From Lacticaseibacillus zhaodongensis (GTDB lineage: Bacteria > Bacillota > Bacilli > Lactobacillales > Lactobacillaceae), in assembly GCF_009687905.1 (NCBI RefSeq), contig NZ_BLBG01000009.1, forward strand, positions 1 to 64,000: DNA of 64,000 nucleotides. The letters are read 5' to 3'. Positions 47,850-56,799 of the stretch are shown one piece after another (the stretch's first letter is position 1; each line of letters begins with the position of its first letter). The position numbers and the translations under genes are program-made. Below the pieces are notes generated by a model. That model had not been told where the DNA came from. It was given only the letters and a program-made list of their open reading frames with translations, and searched no databases.

Positions 47850-48534
47850 TGAGTTCACCCCGCACCAGTTCTAGTTCCTTGGTAACTGCGGCGCGTTTTG
47901 CCGCGACGTCACCACTGGCACTGCTTAAACCGGCCGCAACGCGGTGCAATGCCCGTTCCCGCCGCTGGAGTTCTTGGACAAATAGTGGCTCGCGCTTGGC
48001 CCGCAAAATTGGGCCGAACTCAAAATCAGCCTCCGTGTATGGAACGTCAGGGACGGTGTGACCAGCGAGCATGATTTCGTACACGTGGCCCTCATCTTCC
48101 AGAATTTGTTCATCCATAATGCCGAATTCGTGGGCAGCTAACCAGCGGCGCACCAGCGGTACATCGCGGTGCGGACTCAGAATCATGTTTTCGGTCCCGT
48201 CGAGGTGCCCCTGTCCTGCCTCCAGAATCTTTTCGATCAGTTCACCGCCCATGCCGGCAATGATGACCGTCCCGATTTCGTCTTCAGGCTTGATGCCCTG
48301 CAGCCCGTCAGCGAGTCTAGTCTCAATTGCCGCTTGTAGTCCCGCTTCGGCAATATTGCTGGCGGCAATCTGGAGCGGACCCGGTGCAACGTCGCAAGCT
48401 AAGGCGTGTTCGACCTTGCCGCTTTGTACCAGCGCGATGGGCAAAAATGCGTGGTCGGTGCCGATGTCGGCGATGCGCTCGTCTTGATCGACGAACGCGG
48501 CGATGCTACTGAGTCTTTTGCTTAGATGAATCAT
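47842..48534 (-). CDS. trmK: tRNA (adenine22-N1)-methyltransferase TrmK
   Basis: 230 residues. The N-terminal methyltransferase domain (RIADIGTDHAFLPIALV, ALACDVAPGPLQIA, IIAGMGGELI) is followed by a C-terminal coiled coil (VQELQRRERALHRVAAGL onwards), as in B. subtilis YqfN/TrmK. It makes m1A22 in tRNA. The ribosome-binding site is weak (GGGGA). Confidence 0.93.
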   Translation of the reverse strand: MIHLSKRLSSIAAFVDQDERIADIGTDHAFLPIALVQSGKVEHALACDVAPGPLQIAASNIAEAGLQAAIETRLADGLQGIKPEDEIGTVIIAGMGGELIEKILEAGQGHLDGTENMILSPHRDVPLVRRWLAAHEFGIMDEQILEDEGHVYEIMLAGHTVPDVPYTEADFEFGPILRAKREPLFVQELQRRERALHRVAAGLSSASGDVAAKRAAVTKELELVRGELND

Positions 48535-48560
48535 ATCTGTTTTTTCCCCGTTATCCTTGT

Positions 48561-49106
48561 TTATAGTTGGTGCTTTTCAAACCATTCGTCCCGCAGCACG
48601 CCGTACTTGATGGAATCCCAGTATTGGCCCTTCCAGTAGCGCACCTGCCGGACCCGCGCCTCAAGGGTCATGTCGAGGCTTTCCGCAAGTCCCAGCATCC
48701 GCTTGTTCCCGGACCAGGTTGTCAGGCCGATATGCGGCAAGTTGATTTGCCTGAACAAGTGGCTGATCCACAACTCCAAGGCTGTTTTACCGATGCCCTT
48801 ACCCCAATAACTGGCATCGTAAATAGTAATCCCAACGTCCAGCCAGCGCAAGAGCGCACCGTCGTCATAATAAGCCGACACCATGCCGACCATCACCCCG
48901 TTGGCCCAAATCACCTGGCGCGTAGGGTTGTCTTGAAACTCATCCACGCCCATGGTAGTCAAAAATTCGCGCCGGCTGGGCATCTCATCATGAAAATACG
49001 GCCCGTTCCACTGTGCCCATTCAGCGTGTGGATCACTGAATGCCAGCTGCCAGAATGCGTCTAACTGGTCGTGCTCAAGTGGTTTTAGTACGATTTCAAT
49101 ACTCAC
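48561..49106 (-). CDS. GNAT family acetyltransferase (RimJ/RimL-like)
   Basis: 181 residues. The acetyl-CoA loop appears as YWGKGIGKTALELWISHLF, followed by IGLTTWSGNKRMLGLAESLDM, the usual beta-strand 5 and helix of the RimL/SpeG-like group. Substrate unknown. GTG start at 49106 with GGGAGG eight bases upstream. It separates trmK-nif3 from the long non-coding region before rpoD. Confidence 0.85.
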   Translation of the reverse strand: MSIEIVLKPLEHDQLDAFWQLAFSDPHAEWAQWNGPYFHDEMPSRREFLTTMGVDEFQDNPTRQVIWANGVMVGMVSAYYDDGALLRWLDVGITIYDASYWGKGIGKTALELWISHLFRQINLPHIGLTTWSGNKRMLGLAESLDMTLEARVRQVRYWKGQYWDSIKYGVLRDEWFEKHQL

Positions 49107-49268
49107 AAAGCAGGCCTCCCGTTATCTAGATAGCCTAATTATACATATTTTGCTCAAAATTTGCTGGGTTGCAACTGTCACTGCAACAAAAGTTAATTAT
49201 TGCTCTATTTTGCGGATTATAGTAGGTATGGGTGGCGGTAGAAATTACGTTGGGCTTCTTGCCCACAA

Positions 49269-49565
49269 GGTGGGGCGCCACTGCTCCCGCACTCCGCGGC
49301 TTTGCCGCTCCGATGTCGATTGAACTAGCGGCGGCACAGCCGCAGCAGTTCAAGTCGCTCCGTATATGCTTGCGCGTGGAACAGCCCGGGGCCGGCTCCC
49401 GCCAGACTTCGCTTTGCTCCGTGTGGCTCCGCCTAAATTTTGGGCCGCCCTCACTCCGTTCAGTCGCGGTCCCAAATTCACCCCAGTTGTTAAGCAGAAG
49501 CCCACTGCTTAACAACTGTCTGGGCTTTACGCGGCATATACTTCGCTCCGCAGCGGCGCACCACC
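49269..49565. repeat. Structured intergenic element, copy A (candidate non-coding RNA)
   Basis: One of two related intergenic elements (the other is 63129-63348). It folds as: P1, 14 of 16 pairs (49269-49284 with 49550-49565); P2, 8 pairs (49362-49369 with 49534-49541) then 5 pairs (49373-49377 with 49529-49533); P4, 49439-49448 with 49466-49476; P5, a perfect 14-bp hairpin (49484-49497 with 49505-49518) whose loop AAGCCCA is complementary to TGGGCTT at 49521-49527, giving a pseudoknot. A 77-base insert between P1 and P2, absent from copy B, forms its own hairpin. P1 and P2 carry compensatory changes against copy B. No open reading frame here looks real. Strand is unresolved. Confidence 0.7.
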
Positions 49566-49880
49566 CGGCTACATTGTCTTCTCATGAAAGAAAGGCAATA
49601 AGGCTACTTAACGTCGACTAGAACCTATTGTTTTCCGTGGATGAATAAGACGTCGGAAGCCCAACTTCATATTAAGGTTCGCCTTGCTAGTAAAAACATT
49701 CTGGAACAGCAAAGAATCAACCGTCCATCGGTTTTTCGTTGGTCAGTTGCTTCGAGGTAACTTGATTCGTCACTTTCATGTCTCCATGGTTAACGTACTT
49801 GTAATGCAAACTGCTAACGGCGTAGAAAGCTGTTTGCCGGTGGTGGGTTAAGACAAATGTTAGTTAAGGAAAGCATTGAA

Positions 49881-50179
49881 GGGCGGTGGGCGCCTTTTCC
49901 GGGAATGAAGCTGGCGGGAGTGACCATGCTGAAACGATTATTGAAGGTAATAGCCTTGCGGGTTTTTGCAAGGTTATTACCTTCAATAATCGGGGATAGC
50001 GGAGAGACCGCTAAGGATGATAACGGCAGTATCGGCAAGATTACCGAAAACGTAGAGAAAACACGGCGGGCTCGTAGCTAAGTGGAAGACCTGGCGAACT
50101 TTACCAGGTCTGCAACGACCCCAGCATGCCTGTCTGTCACTTCCGCCAGCGAAATGGACGGAAAATGCGCCCACCGCCC
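49881..50179. other. Inverted-repeat-bounded hairpin cluster of unknown nature
   Basis: Two arms of about 50-58 bases (49881-49931 and 50122-50179) are inverted copies: 7 matching bases, a 7-base gap, about 14 of 15, then about 20 of 21, with one divergent patch. Between them lie a 25-bp hairpin (49935-49959 with 49968-49992; the one irregular pair is G-U on the plus strand), a 5-bp hairpin (49998-50012) and an 8-bp hairpin (50087-50110). No credible gene. It may be a structured RNA or a small non-autonomous mobile element. The stretch 49566-49880 between it and copy A shows no gene or clear structure. Confidence 0.6.
49935..49992 (+). other. 25-bp near-perfect hairpin
   Basis: 49935-49959 pairs with 49968-49992 around an 8-base loop with five T. 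One G-T contact would be a G-U wobble only on the plus-strand RNA. No T-run follows. Confidence 0.7.
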
Positions 50180-50203
50180 GGCAGTCAAACACGCCCTAAG
50201 CCT

Positions 50204-50237
50204 ACAAAAAATGGACCTCCCAGCCGGGAAGTCCATT
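50204..50237 (-). terminator. rpoD terminator
   Basis: 12-bp stem (50210-50221 with 50226-50237) with a 4-base loop and T6 on the minus strand, 25 bases past the rpoD stop. Confidence 0.9.
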
Positions 50238-50262
50238 CATCTGAATTCAGTTATTTACCGAG

Positions 50263-51366
50263 CTATTCCAGGAAGTCTTTGAGCTGCTTGGAACGGCTTG
50301 GGTGGCGCAGCTTCCGCAGTGCCTTGGCTTCGATTTGGCGAATCCGTTCGCGCGTAACCCCGAAGACTTTACCAACTTCTTCAAGGGTCCGGGTCCGGCC
50401 GTCATCGAGACCGAAACGAAGCCGCAGAACGTGCTCTTCACGGTCAGTCAGTGTGTCCAGAACGGATTCAAGCTGTTCTTTCAGCAACTGGTAGCTGGCG
50501 TGATCTTCAGGACTGGTTGCATCCGCATCCTCAATGAAGTCACCGAGGTGGGAGTCGTCCTCTTCACCGATAGGGGTTTCGAGGGAGACTGGTTCTTGCG
50601 AAATTTTGAGAATTTCGCGGACCTTTTCGGTTGGGATATCCATTTCGGCACCGATTTCGTCAGGGTTAGGCTCCCGCCCAAGGTCCTGAAGCAACTGGCG
50701 CTGGATCCGGATCAACTTGTTGATGGTTTCGACCATGTGGACAGGAATCCGGATGGTCCGCGCCTGGTCAGCAATCGCACGGGTAATAGCCTGCCGAATC
50801 CACCAGGTTGCGTAGGTGGAGAACTTGAACCCCTTCCGGTAGTCGAACTTCTCGACCGCCTTCATCAGGCCCATGTTCCCTTCCTGAATCAGGTCCAGGA
50901 ACTGCATCCCGCGACCGACGTAACGCTTAGCGATGGAAACAACCAGCCGCAAGTTCGCTTCGGCCAGCTTCTGCTTGGCTTCCTGGTCACCCTGCTCAAT
51001 TTTGAGTGCGAGGGCAACTTCTTCATCGGCTGTCAGCAGTGGCACGCGGCCGATTTCCTTCAGGTACATCCGCACGGGGTCGTTGATCTTGACGCCGCTT
51101 GGTGCAGAAGTGTTGCTTAATTCCTTCTTGGTAACCTTCTTGATCTTCTTAATGGAGGCAGCTGCCGGTTCACCTTTCTCATCAACGATGCCGATCCCAG
51201 CGTCTTCAACTCGCTGCATCAGGTCGTCAACCGCATCGCTCTTGAGGGCGAATGGCTTGACCAGCTCTTCGGCAAGTGCATCGGTTGAGACCTGACCACT
51301 TGGCTTATACTTCTTGATAAAAGCGGTCCGTGCTGACTTGTACTTGGTCTCATTGGTTTTTGCCAT
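50263..51366 (-). CDS. rpoD: RNA polymerase primary sigma factor (SigA/RpoD)
   Basis: 367 residues. Region 1.2 ([17 protein letters not shown]), region 2 with the -10 recognition helix ([17 protein letters not shown]), region 3 and region 4.2 ([20 protein letters not shown]) are all complete. The Lys-rich N-terminus is the reduced region 1.1 typical of Firmicutes. GGAGG precedes the ATG. It follows dnaG by 63 bases. Confidence 0.98.
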   Translation of the reverse strand: MAKTNETKYKSARTAFIKKYKPSGQVSTDALAEELVKPFALKSDAVDDLMQRVEDAGIGIVDEKGEPAAASIKKIKKVTKKELSNTSAPSGVKINDPVRMYLKEIGRVPLLTADEEVALALKIEQGDQEAKQKLAEANLRLVVSIAKRYVGRGMQFLDLIQEGNMGLMKAVEKFDYRKGFKFSTYATWWIRQAITRAIADQARTIRIPVHMVETINKLIRIQRQLLQDLGREPNPDEIGAEMDIPTEKVREILKISQEPVSLETPIGEEDDSHLGDFIEDADATSPEDHASYQLLKEQLESVLDTLTDREEHVLRLRFGLDDGRTRTLEEVGKVFGVTRERIRQIEAKALRKLRHPSRSKQLKDFLE

Positions 51367-51429
51367 GTATATTCCTCCGTTTTCCTAGTTGGTGACATTG
51401 TATCACGTTACCAAATAGTTCAATACCAG

Positions 51430-53340
51430 CTAACGCTGTGCCTGGACAACGCGCATTAATTCAAAATACCGACTGCTGAGGTCCGCTTGCTTCTGCTTAT
51501 CGCCGAGGCGCCGGGCCTGCTTGAGCTCGGTGCGAATGGCGGCAAGTCTGGCCGCAAGTGTCCCCTGCCCGATTACCGCAATTAAGTCGCTCACCGCGGC
51601 GTTGGTCACTGGCGGCACGTCTTCCATTAAGATGGAACTGAGCGTGGCCCCGTGGCTGCCGCTTTGCTGATCAACAAAAGTTTGGTATTCCGGTGTAACG
51701 TCGATCGTCGGTGTGTGGGTCTGGCAGAACTCCTGCCAGGCGGCGGCAATCACGCCGTACTCCCCTTCCGGCCAGTCAAACGGGTTGGCGAAGACGAATA
51801 AACTCGTTTCCGCATCCGTTAACATGTAGTGCAGCAGTTCGCGCTCGGCGCGCTCGTAACGCGTGAAGTGCTGCTGCTCTTGTTGCTGGACAACGGCTGC
51901 CGGAGCGCCGTAACCACCTTGCTGCCCAGCCTCATCGTCTGGCGGCGGTGGGGCAACACTGTCATCAGGCAGTGGTACTTCCTGCGGATCGTACGCCCGC
52001 TCAGCGTTAGACTGGACAGTCGTCTGCTCCGCCCGGGGCTCCGGCAATTCCGCCAGCTGCTTCTGCAAGGCCGCGAGCGGCAGGCTGGTCAGGTCGGCAA
52101 CTTGCTGCAGGTACAGCGTTTGTTCGACCGCACTGCTTAAGGCTTTGATTTCCTTGAGTGCAGCAGCGATGTATTCCAGCTTGGCGTGGTCATTGACCAT
52201 GTCAACGCCTTGCGCCAGGTAGTGCAGGCGGAAGGCGGTTGGCGTCAGGACGCTTTGCAGCTGCGTTTTGAACGCTGGCCCGCCATTTTTCTGGATGAAT
52301 TCGTCTGGATCCATCTCGCCGGGTAAAACCACGGCGGAAACGTCGAGGCTGCTGCCCTGCAGCAGTTTGAGTGCCCGCTCGGTTGCAGCTTGGCCGGGGT
52401 GGTCGCCATCATAGACGACCACGAGGCTCTTGCCGCGCCGTTCGAGGATGTGCACCTGTTGTGGTGTGAGCGAGGTGCCCATCGAGGCGACCCCACTGGT
52501 GACGCCGGCTTGGTACGCAGCAATCACATCCATGAAGCCTTCAAAAAGGTAAAACGGGTCGGTGCCGCGCACCGCCTGCTTTGCCTCGTCCAGGTTGAAT
52601 AACAACTCACCCTTGTTGAAGACGATGGTTTCGGGACTGTTGAGGTACTTAGCCTGCGTTTTTTCGGTGCTGAGGGTGCGGCCGGAAAAGCCGACCGTCT
52701 CCCCGCGCTCATCCCGCAGCGGAAACATGACCCGGTTGGTGAAGCGCGTCCCCAGCTCGCCGCTATCGCGATCAACGAAGAGCCCGGTTGCCCGCATTTC
52801 ATCGATGCTGACTTTTTGGGTCTTCAGAAAGGTCTGCAGTAGCGACCCATCACTGGGGGCGAAGCCGATGCCAAAATGCTCAATGGTTGCGGTGCTCATC
52901 CCCCGCTTCTGAACATAATCCAGCGCTGCGCTGCCGCTTTCCGTGTTCATCAGCAAGTGGTGCATGAAGTCTTCGGTCAGCTTAAGGATTTCCTTTTGCC
53001 GCTTCTGAGCGGGGTCGACGTGCGCTTGAACCGCACTGGTGTCGATGTTTAGCTCAACACCGGCGTAATCTGCAGCCTTCTTGACGGCCTGCGGGAAGGG
53101 CAGGTTGTCGCTATCCATGATGAAGTCGAAGACACTGCCCCCACGGCCGCAAGAGTAACAGTGAAAGAACTGTTTCTCCTCGTTGACCGCAAACGACGGC
53201 GTGTTCTCATCGTGGAATGGACACAGCCCAAACAGGTTCTGGCCCTGCTTCTTTAGCTGCACGGTTCGTCCGATGTAGTCCGCAATGTTGATTGCATTCT
53301 TGATTTCCTCGAGTTTATCCTCGGAAATTCTACCTGCCAC
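51430..53340 (-). CDS. dnaG: DNA primase
   Basis: About 636 residues from GTG at 53340, eight bases after AGGGAGG; the ATG at 53346 is only two bases from it. CHC2 zinc finger (CPFHDENTPSF then FHCYSCGRGG), TOPRIM domain (LFEGFMDVIAAY, VVYDGDHPGQAA) and a helicase-binding C-terminal domain. A Gln/Pro-rich linker (about 430-490) precedes the C-terminal part. It makes RNA primers at the fork. Macro-operon order dnaG-rpoD is conserved. Confidence 0.95.
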   Translation of the reverse strand: MAGRISEDKLEEIKNAINIADYIGRTVQLKKQGQNLFGLCPFHDENTPSFAVNEEKQFFHCYSCGRGGSVFDFIMDSDNLPFPQAVKKAADYAGVELNIDTSAVQAHVDPAQKRQKEILKLTEDFMHHLLMNTESGSAALDYVQKRGMSTATIEHFGIGFAPSDGSLLQTFLKTQKVSIDEMRATGLFVDRDSGELGTRFTNRVMFPLRDERGETVGFSGRTLSTEKTQAKYLNSPETIVFNKGELLFNLDEAKQAVRGTDPFYLFEGFMDVIAAYQAGVTSGVASMGTSLTPQQVHILERRGKSLVVVYDGDHPGQAATERALKLLQGSSLDVSAVVLPGEMDPDEFIQKNGGPAFKTQLQSVLTPTAFRLHYLAQGVDMVNDHAKLEYIAAALKEIKALSSAVEQTLYLQQVADLTSLPLAALQKQLAELPEPRAEQTTVQSNAERAYDPQEVPLPDDSVAPPPPDDEAGQQGGYGAPAAVVQQQEQQHFTRYERAERELLHYMLTDAETSLFVFANPFDWPEGEYGVIAAAWQEFCQTHTPTIDVTPEYQTFVDQQSGSHGATLSSILMEDVPPVTNAAVSDLIAVIGQGTLAARLAAIRTELKQARRLGDKQKQADLSSRYFELMRVVQAQR

Positions 53341-53369
53341 GACCATCACCTCCCTGAGCAGTACGCAAG

Positions 53370-53409
53370 TTGTAAAAAGTCGCACCCCAAGTTCGGGAAT
53401 GCGACTTTT
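53370..53409 (-). terminator. Terminator after glyS
   Basis: 10-bp stem (53375-53384 with 53400-53409) with an inner CCC/GGG pairing; on the minus strand the stem ends in T5. It lies just upstream of the dnaG ribosome-binding site, so it could also act as a partial attenuator of dnaG-rpoD. Confidence 0.85.
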
Positions 53410-53473
53410 ACGTGTCTTACTGCATAAAAGCGCAACCTAAAGTATAGCGCGAATGCAGCAGAATATCAAACTG

Positions 53474-55540
53474 TTACTTGGCGATAATTGTCGTGAGTTC
53501 ACCATAAACGTTGATGAGCTTTGCGAGCTGGTTTAGCAATGCCAAGCGGTTGTTGCGCACGGCTTCATCATCAACCATGATCATCGTTGCGTCGAAGTAG
53601 GCGTTGATGACGTCACTGAGCTTGCCAAGCCGGGCAAAACCGTCTGCGCTAGGCTGCAGGGCATCGTCTGCGGCTGCAACTTCCTGAACGGCCTGGTATA
53701 GCGCCCCTTCACTGTCGTTATCAAACAGTGCCGGGTCCACCTTACCAGTGCTTGGGTTCTTGCCGGTGATGCGCAGTACTCGAGTCAAGGCTTCAAGCTT
53801 ATCCTTGAAGTCATCCTCGTCAGCAACATCGCTAAGCACCTTAGCGGCCGTAATCTCGGCGGTCACGTTGGCAGCAGGATTAGCGGTCACTGCGTCCACA
53901 ATATCGTGCCGGACGGATTGGCCAGACAATTCTTGGCGTACGCGATCCTGGAAGAAGTCACTAACTGCCTTGACGTTCTTACGGTAGTCCAGGCCGTTAT
54001 CCTCACCCTTATCAGCGAGCGCATCTGCAATCTCACCCTGCAAGTCGGTCAGGGACATGTCAACCCCGTGTTTAGTGAGCATGCGGACGATCCCGTAAGC
54101 GCCACGGCGTAGTGCGTAAGGGTCGTTACTACCACTAGGAATCATGTCGACGGCGAAGAAGCTCATCAGTGTGTCCAGCTTGTCGGCCATGGCCAGCAGC
54201 GTGCCGACCTTGCTTTCTGGCAACGCTGTCCCCTGGCCGACTGGCATGTACTGTTCGCCCAGGGCCTTGGCTACGACGGCGTTTTCGCCCATGATGCTGG
54301 CGTAGTGTGCTGCCATCGTCCCCTGCAGTTCGGCGAATTCACCGACCATGCCGGTAACCAGGTCGAACTTGTAAATAGAAGCGGCGCGCTGGAGATCAGC
54401 GGCTTCATCAGCGTTCAGACCGAACTTACCAGCCAAAATGCCGGCAATCGTCTGCACACGGGCCATTTTTGCGGCCATAGAGCCGAGCTTGACGTGGAAG
54501 GAAACGTTCTTCAGCCGGTCAACGTAGTCAGCAATCGTGTGCTTTTTGTCTTCAGCGTAGAAGAAGGCCGCATCTTCAAGCCGTGCCGTCAGGACCTTCT
54601 CGTTCCCGGCGATGACGTTATCGAGGTGTTCAGCGTTCCCGTTGCGGACCCCGATGAACACGTTGACCATCTTGCCGGCTGTGTCGCGAGCATAGAAGTA
54701 GCGCTGGTTGTCCTTCATTGAAGTAATGAGGACGGCTTCCGGAATCTCGAGGTACTTCTGGTCGAACTTACCGGCAAAAGCCGTTGGGTACTCAACCAGG
54801 TTGTTGACCTCTTCCAGCAGGTCTGGATCGAGGTCGATCTGCCAGTTGTTGTCCGTGGCGATTTTGTTGATCTGCTTCGTGATCAGGTCCTTGCGTTCAG
54901 CGGGGTCAACGATGACCTTCTGGCCGCGGAGGGCTTCAACGTAATCAGCAGGCTTAGCAATATCAACGGCCTGGCCGAGGAAGCGGTGGCCTTCGGTGCG
55001 GCGCCCTGCTTTGACGTCCAGCAGCTGCATTGGCACAACCTGGTCATCCAGCAAGCTGACGATCCAGTGAACGGGGCGGATGTATTCGAAGTCGTAATTG
55101 CTCCAGTGCATCCGGGTCGGGAAGGTCAGACCTTTAACAACATCGATCAGGCCGGCCAAAATGTCAGCGGCGGGCTTGCCAGGCGTTTCCTTGTGCAGGT
55201 ATACGTACTCGGTCCCCTTCAATTCCTTGAAGACGATGTCATCGACGGTCATGCCCTGACCGCGGGTGAATCCGATGGCAGCTTTGCTCCAGTTACCGTC
55301 CTTGTCCTGCGCGATCTTCTTAGCGGGTCCCTTGAGGTCTTCGCTGATGTCGGCGGTTTTGGCCGCAACGTCATCAATGATCAGTGCAAGCCGGCGGGGC
55401 GTTGCGTAAGTGCTGATGGCACCGTGGCCCAGCTGCTGCTCCTTGAGGTACTTGGCGGTTTTGTCAGCCAACTGCTTCAAGCTAGGAGTTACAACGTGTG
55501 CGGGCATGTCTTCCAGCCCGATTTCAAGTAAGTATTGCAT
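53474..55540 (-). CDS. glyS: Glycyl-tRNA synthetase beta subunit
   Basis: 688 residues. N-terminal YLLEIGLEDMPAHVV, the family RFLG-type segment EGHRFLGQA, an HD-like central domain and a C-terminal anticodon-binding domain (about 570-688). It forms the alpha2-beta2 enzyme with GlyQ and handles tRNA binding. Its ATG follows the glyQ stop without a gap. Confidence 0.97.
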   Translation of the reverse strand: MQYLLEIGLEDMPAHVVTPSLKQLADKTAKYLKEQQLGHGAISTYATPRRLALIIDDVAAKTADISEDLKGPAKKIAQDKDGNWSKAAIGFTRGQGMTVDDIVFKELKGTEYVYLHKETPGKPAADILAGLIDVVKGLTFPTRMHWSNYDFEYIRPVHWIVSLLDDQVVPMQLLDVKAGRRTEGHRFLGQAVDIAKPADYVEALRGQKVIVDPAERKDLITKQINKIATDNNWQIDLDPDLLEEVNNLVEYPTAFAGKFDQKYLEIPEAVLITSMKDNQRYFYARDTAGKMVNVFIGVRNGNAEHLDNVIAGNEKVLTARLEDAAFFYAEDKKHTIADYVDRLKNVSFHVKLGSMAAKMARVQTIAGILAGKFGLNADEAADLQRAASIYKFDLVTGMVGEFAELQGTMAAHYASIMGENAVVAKALGEQYMPVGQGTALPESKVGTLLAMADKLDTLMSFFAVDMIPSGSNDPYALRRGAYGIVRMLTKHGVDMSLTDLQGEIADALADKGEDNGLDYRKNVKAVSDFFQDRVRQELSGQSVRHDIVDAVTANPAANVTAEITAAKVLSDVADEDDFKDKLEALTRVLRITGKNPSTGKVDPALFDNDSEGALYQAVQEVAAADDALQPSADGFARLGKLSDVINAYFDATMIMVDDEAVRNNRLALLNQLAKLINVYGELTTIIAK

Positions 55541-56506
55541 CTACTTAGCCTCCTTTGCAGATTTCTTGGCAGCTTTAGCAGCCTTGGCGTTGATTTTGGC
55601 AGTTTCCGCAGCGGCGAGTTTGCCGTCATCTTTCAGCAGTGGGTAACCGCGCTTGCGCCGTTCGTCAACGAAGGCCCGGGCAACCTTGTGCGCCATCTTG
55701 CGGATGCGGCTCAGGTAGCCGGCCCGTTCGGTAACGGAAACGGCACCGCGCGCATCAAGCAGGTTGAAGGTGTGGCTGCACTTGAGGATGTAGTCGTAAG
55801 CTGGGTGCACCAGTCCGAGGTCCATCAGGCGCCAAGCTTCCTTTTCGTAGGCATCGAAGAACTTGAGGAGCATGTCCTGGTCGCTTTCCTCGAAGGAGTA
55901 CTTGGAGTGCTCGTATTCAGGTTCCTTGAAAATGTCCCCGTAGAGCACGCCGTCGCCCCATTCGAGGTCATAAACGGAGTTAACGTTCTGAATGTAGCTG
56001 GCCAGCCGCTCAACCCCATAAGTGATTTCGCTAGTAACTGGGGAAACGTTCAGACCACCGACAACTTGGAAGTACGTGAACTGGCTGACTTCCATCCCGT
56101 CGAGCCAGACTTCCCAACCAACACCGGCACAACCCATTGACGGGTTCTCCCAGTTATCCTCAACAAAACGAATATCGTGTTCGAGCGGATCGATGCCGAG
56201 AGCCCGCAGTGAGTCCAGGTAGTATTCCTGGATGTTCTCTGGTGATGGCTTCATCACTACTTGGAACTGGTGGTGTTGGTAGAGCCGGTTGGGGTTCTCA
56301 CCGTAACGGCCGTCAGCTGGCCGGCGAGAAGGTTCCACGTAGGCAGCGTTCCAAGGTTCAGGTCCGATTGCCCGCAGGAAGGTGTATGGGCTCATGGTCC
56401 CAGCACCCTTTTCGGTGTCGTAAGCCTGCATCAACATGCAGCCTTTGCTGCCCCAGAAGTTCTGGAGCGTCTGGATCATGGTTTGAACGTTCATATTCTT
56501 AACCAA
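55541..56506 (-). CDS. glyQ: Glycyl-tRNA synthetase alpha subunit
   Basis: 321 residues from TTG at 56506, eight bases after AAGGAG; the ATG at 56494 is 20 bases from that site. Class II catalytic subunit: [22 protein letters not shown] (about residues 14-35), [21 protein letters not shown], and [11 protein letters not shown]. It ends in an Ala/Lys-rich tail ([17 protein letters not shown]). Expression should depend on uncharged tRNA-Gly through the upstream T-box. Confidence 0.96.
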   Translation of the reverse strand: MVKNMNVQTMIQTLQNFWGSKGCMLMQAYDTEKGAGTMSPYTFLRAIGPEPWNAAYVEPSRRPADGRYGENPNRLYQHHQFQVVMKPSPENIQEYYLDSLRALGIDPLEHDIRFVEDNWENPSMGCAGVGWEVWLDGMEVSQFTYFQVVGGLNVSPVTSEITYGVERLASYIQNVNSVYDLEWGDGVLYGDIFKEPEYEHSKYSFEESDQDMLLKFFDAYEKEAWRLMDLGLVHPAYDYILKCSHTFNLLDARGAVSVTERAGYLSRIRKMAHKVARAFVDERRKRGYPLLKDDGKLAAAETAKINAKAAKAAKKSAKEAK

Positions 56507-56543
56507 TGTTCGGTCTCCTTTATTTTGTGATCCAAGCGGTGCC

Positions 56544-56755
56544 AAAATAAAAAGCGCCTCTATGCCAATTCGGCATAGGGACGCTTGCGCGCGGTTCCAC
56601 CCTACTTCGCTGACTAGGTCAACGCTCTTTCAGAAGTGGCTCGAAAACGCCAATTATCAGTTTTAAGCTTCCGGCTTCCACAATCCCGGACTCGCTGGTG
56701 CTACCACTGATAACCCTTTTTCTCATCGCCTGTTTAACTGAAATTAATTCTAACA
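56544..56755 (-). promoter_or_regulatory. Glycine T-box riboswitch upstream of glyQS
   Basis: On the minus strand the T-box consensus GGGTGGAACCGCGC is at 56589-56602, after a Stem I region with the GATGAGA loop-type motif and a GTTATCAGT/ACTGATAA closing helix. The terminator is 56553-56566 with 56572-56585, followed by a T-rich run (56544-56552). A GGC triplet just after the closing helix is a possible Gly specifier; I could not fold Stem I rigorously. Uncharged tRNA-Gly would favour the antiterminator and glyQS expression. Confidence 0.9.
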
Positions 56756-56799
56756 TATCTCCCAATAAAAATCAGCTGGGATTCGGGTTTTTGCAGAAA

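Noticed and set aside
49135-49515. Minus-strand open frame of 126 codons across copy A
   Set aside because: It runs through the helices of the structured element, its similar frame in copy B has different ends, and composition follows the RNA blocks. I read it as a by-product of the repeat.
49269-49565. Copy A as a tmRNA, 6S RNA or group I intron
   Set aside because: No tRNA-like ends or tag frame, no 6S-type single long bubble, and no intron core or split gene was seen.
49857-50081. Possible small gene on the plus strand beginning MLVKESIEGRWAPF
   Set aside because: It runs through the inverted arm and the 25-bp hairpin, lacks a credible ribosome-binding site and resembles nothing I know.
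50302-51120. 272-codon plus-strand frame antisense to rpoD
   Set aside because: The sigma factor is complete on the minus strand; this frame mirrors its codons.
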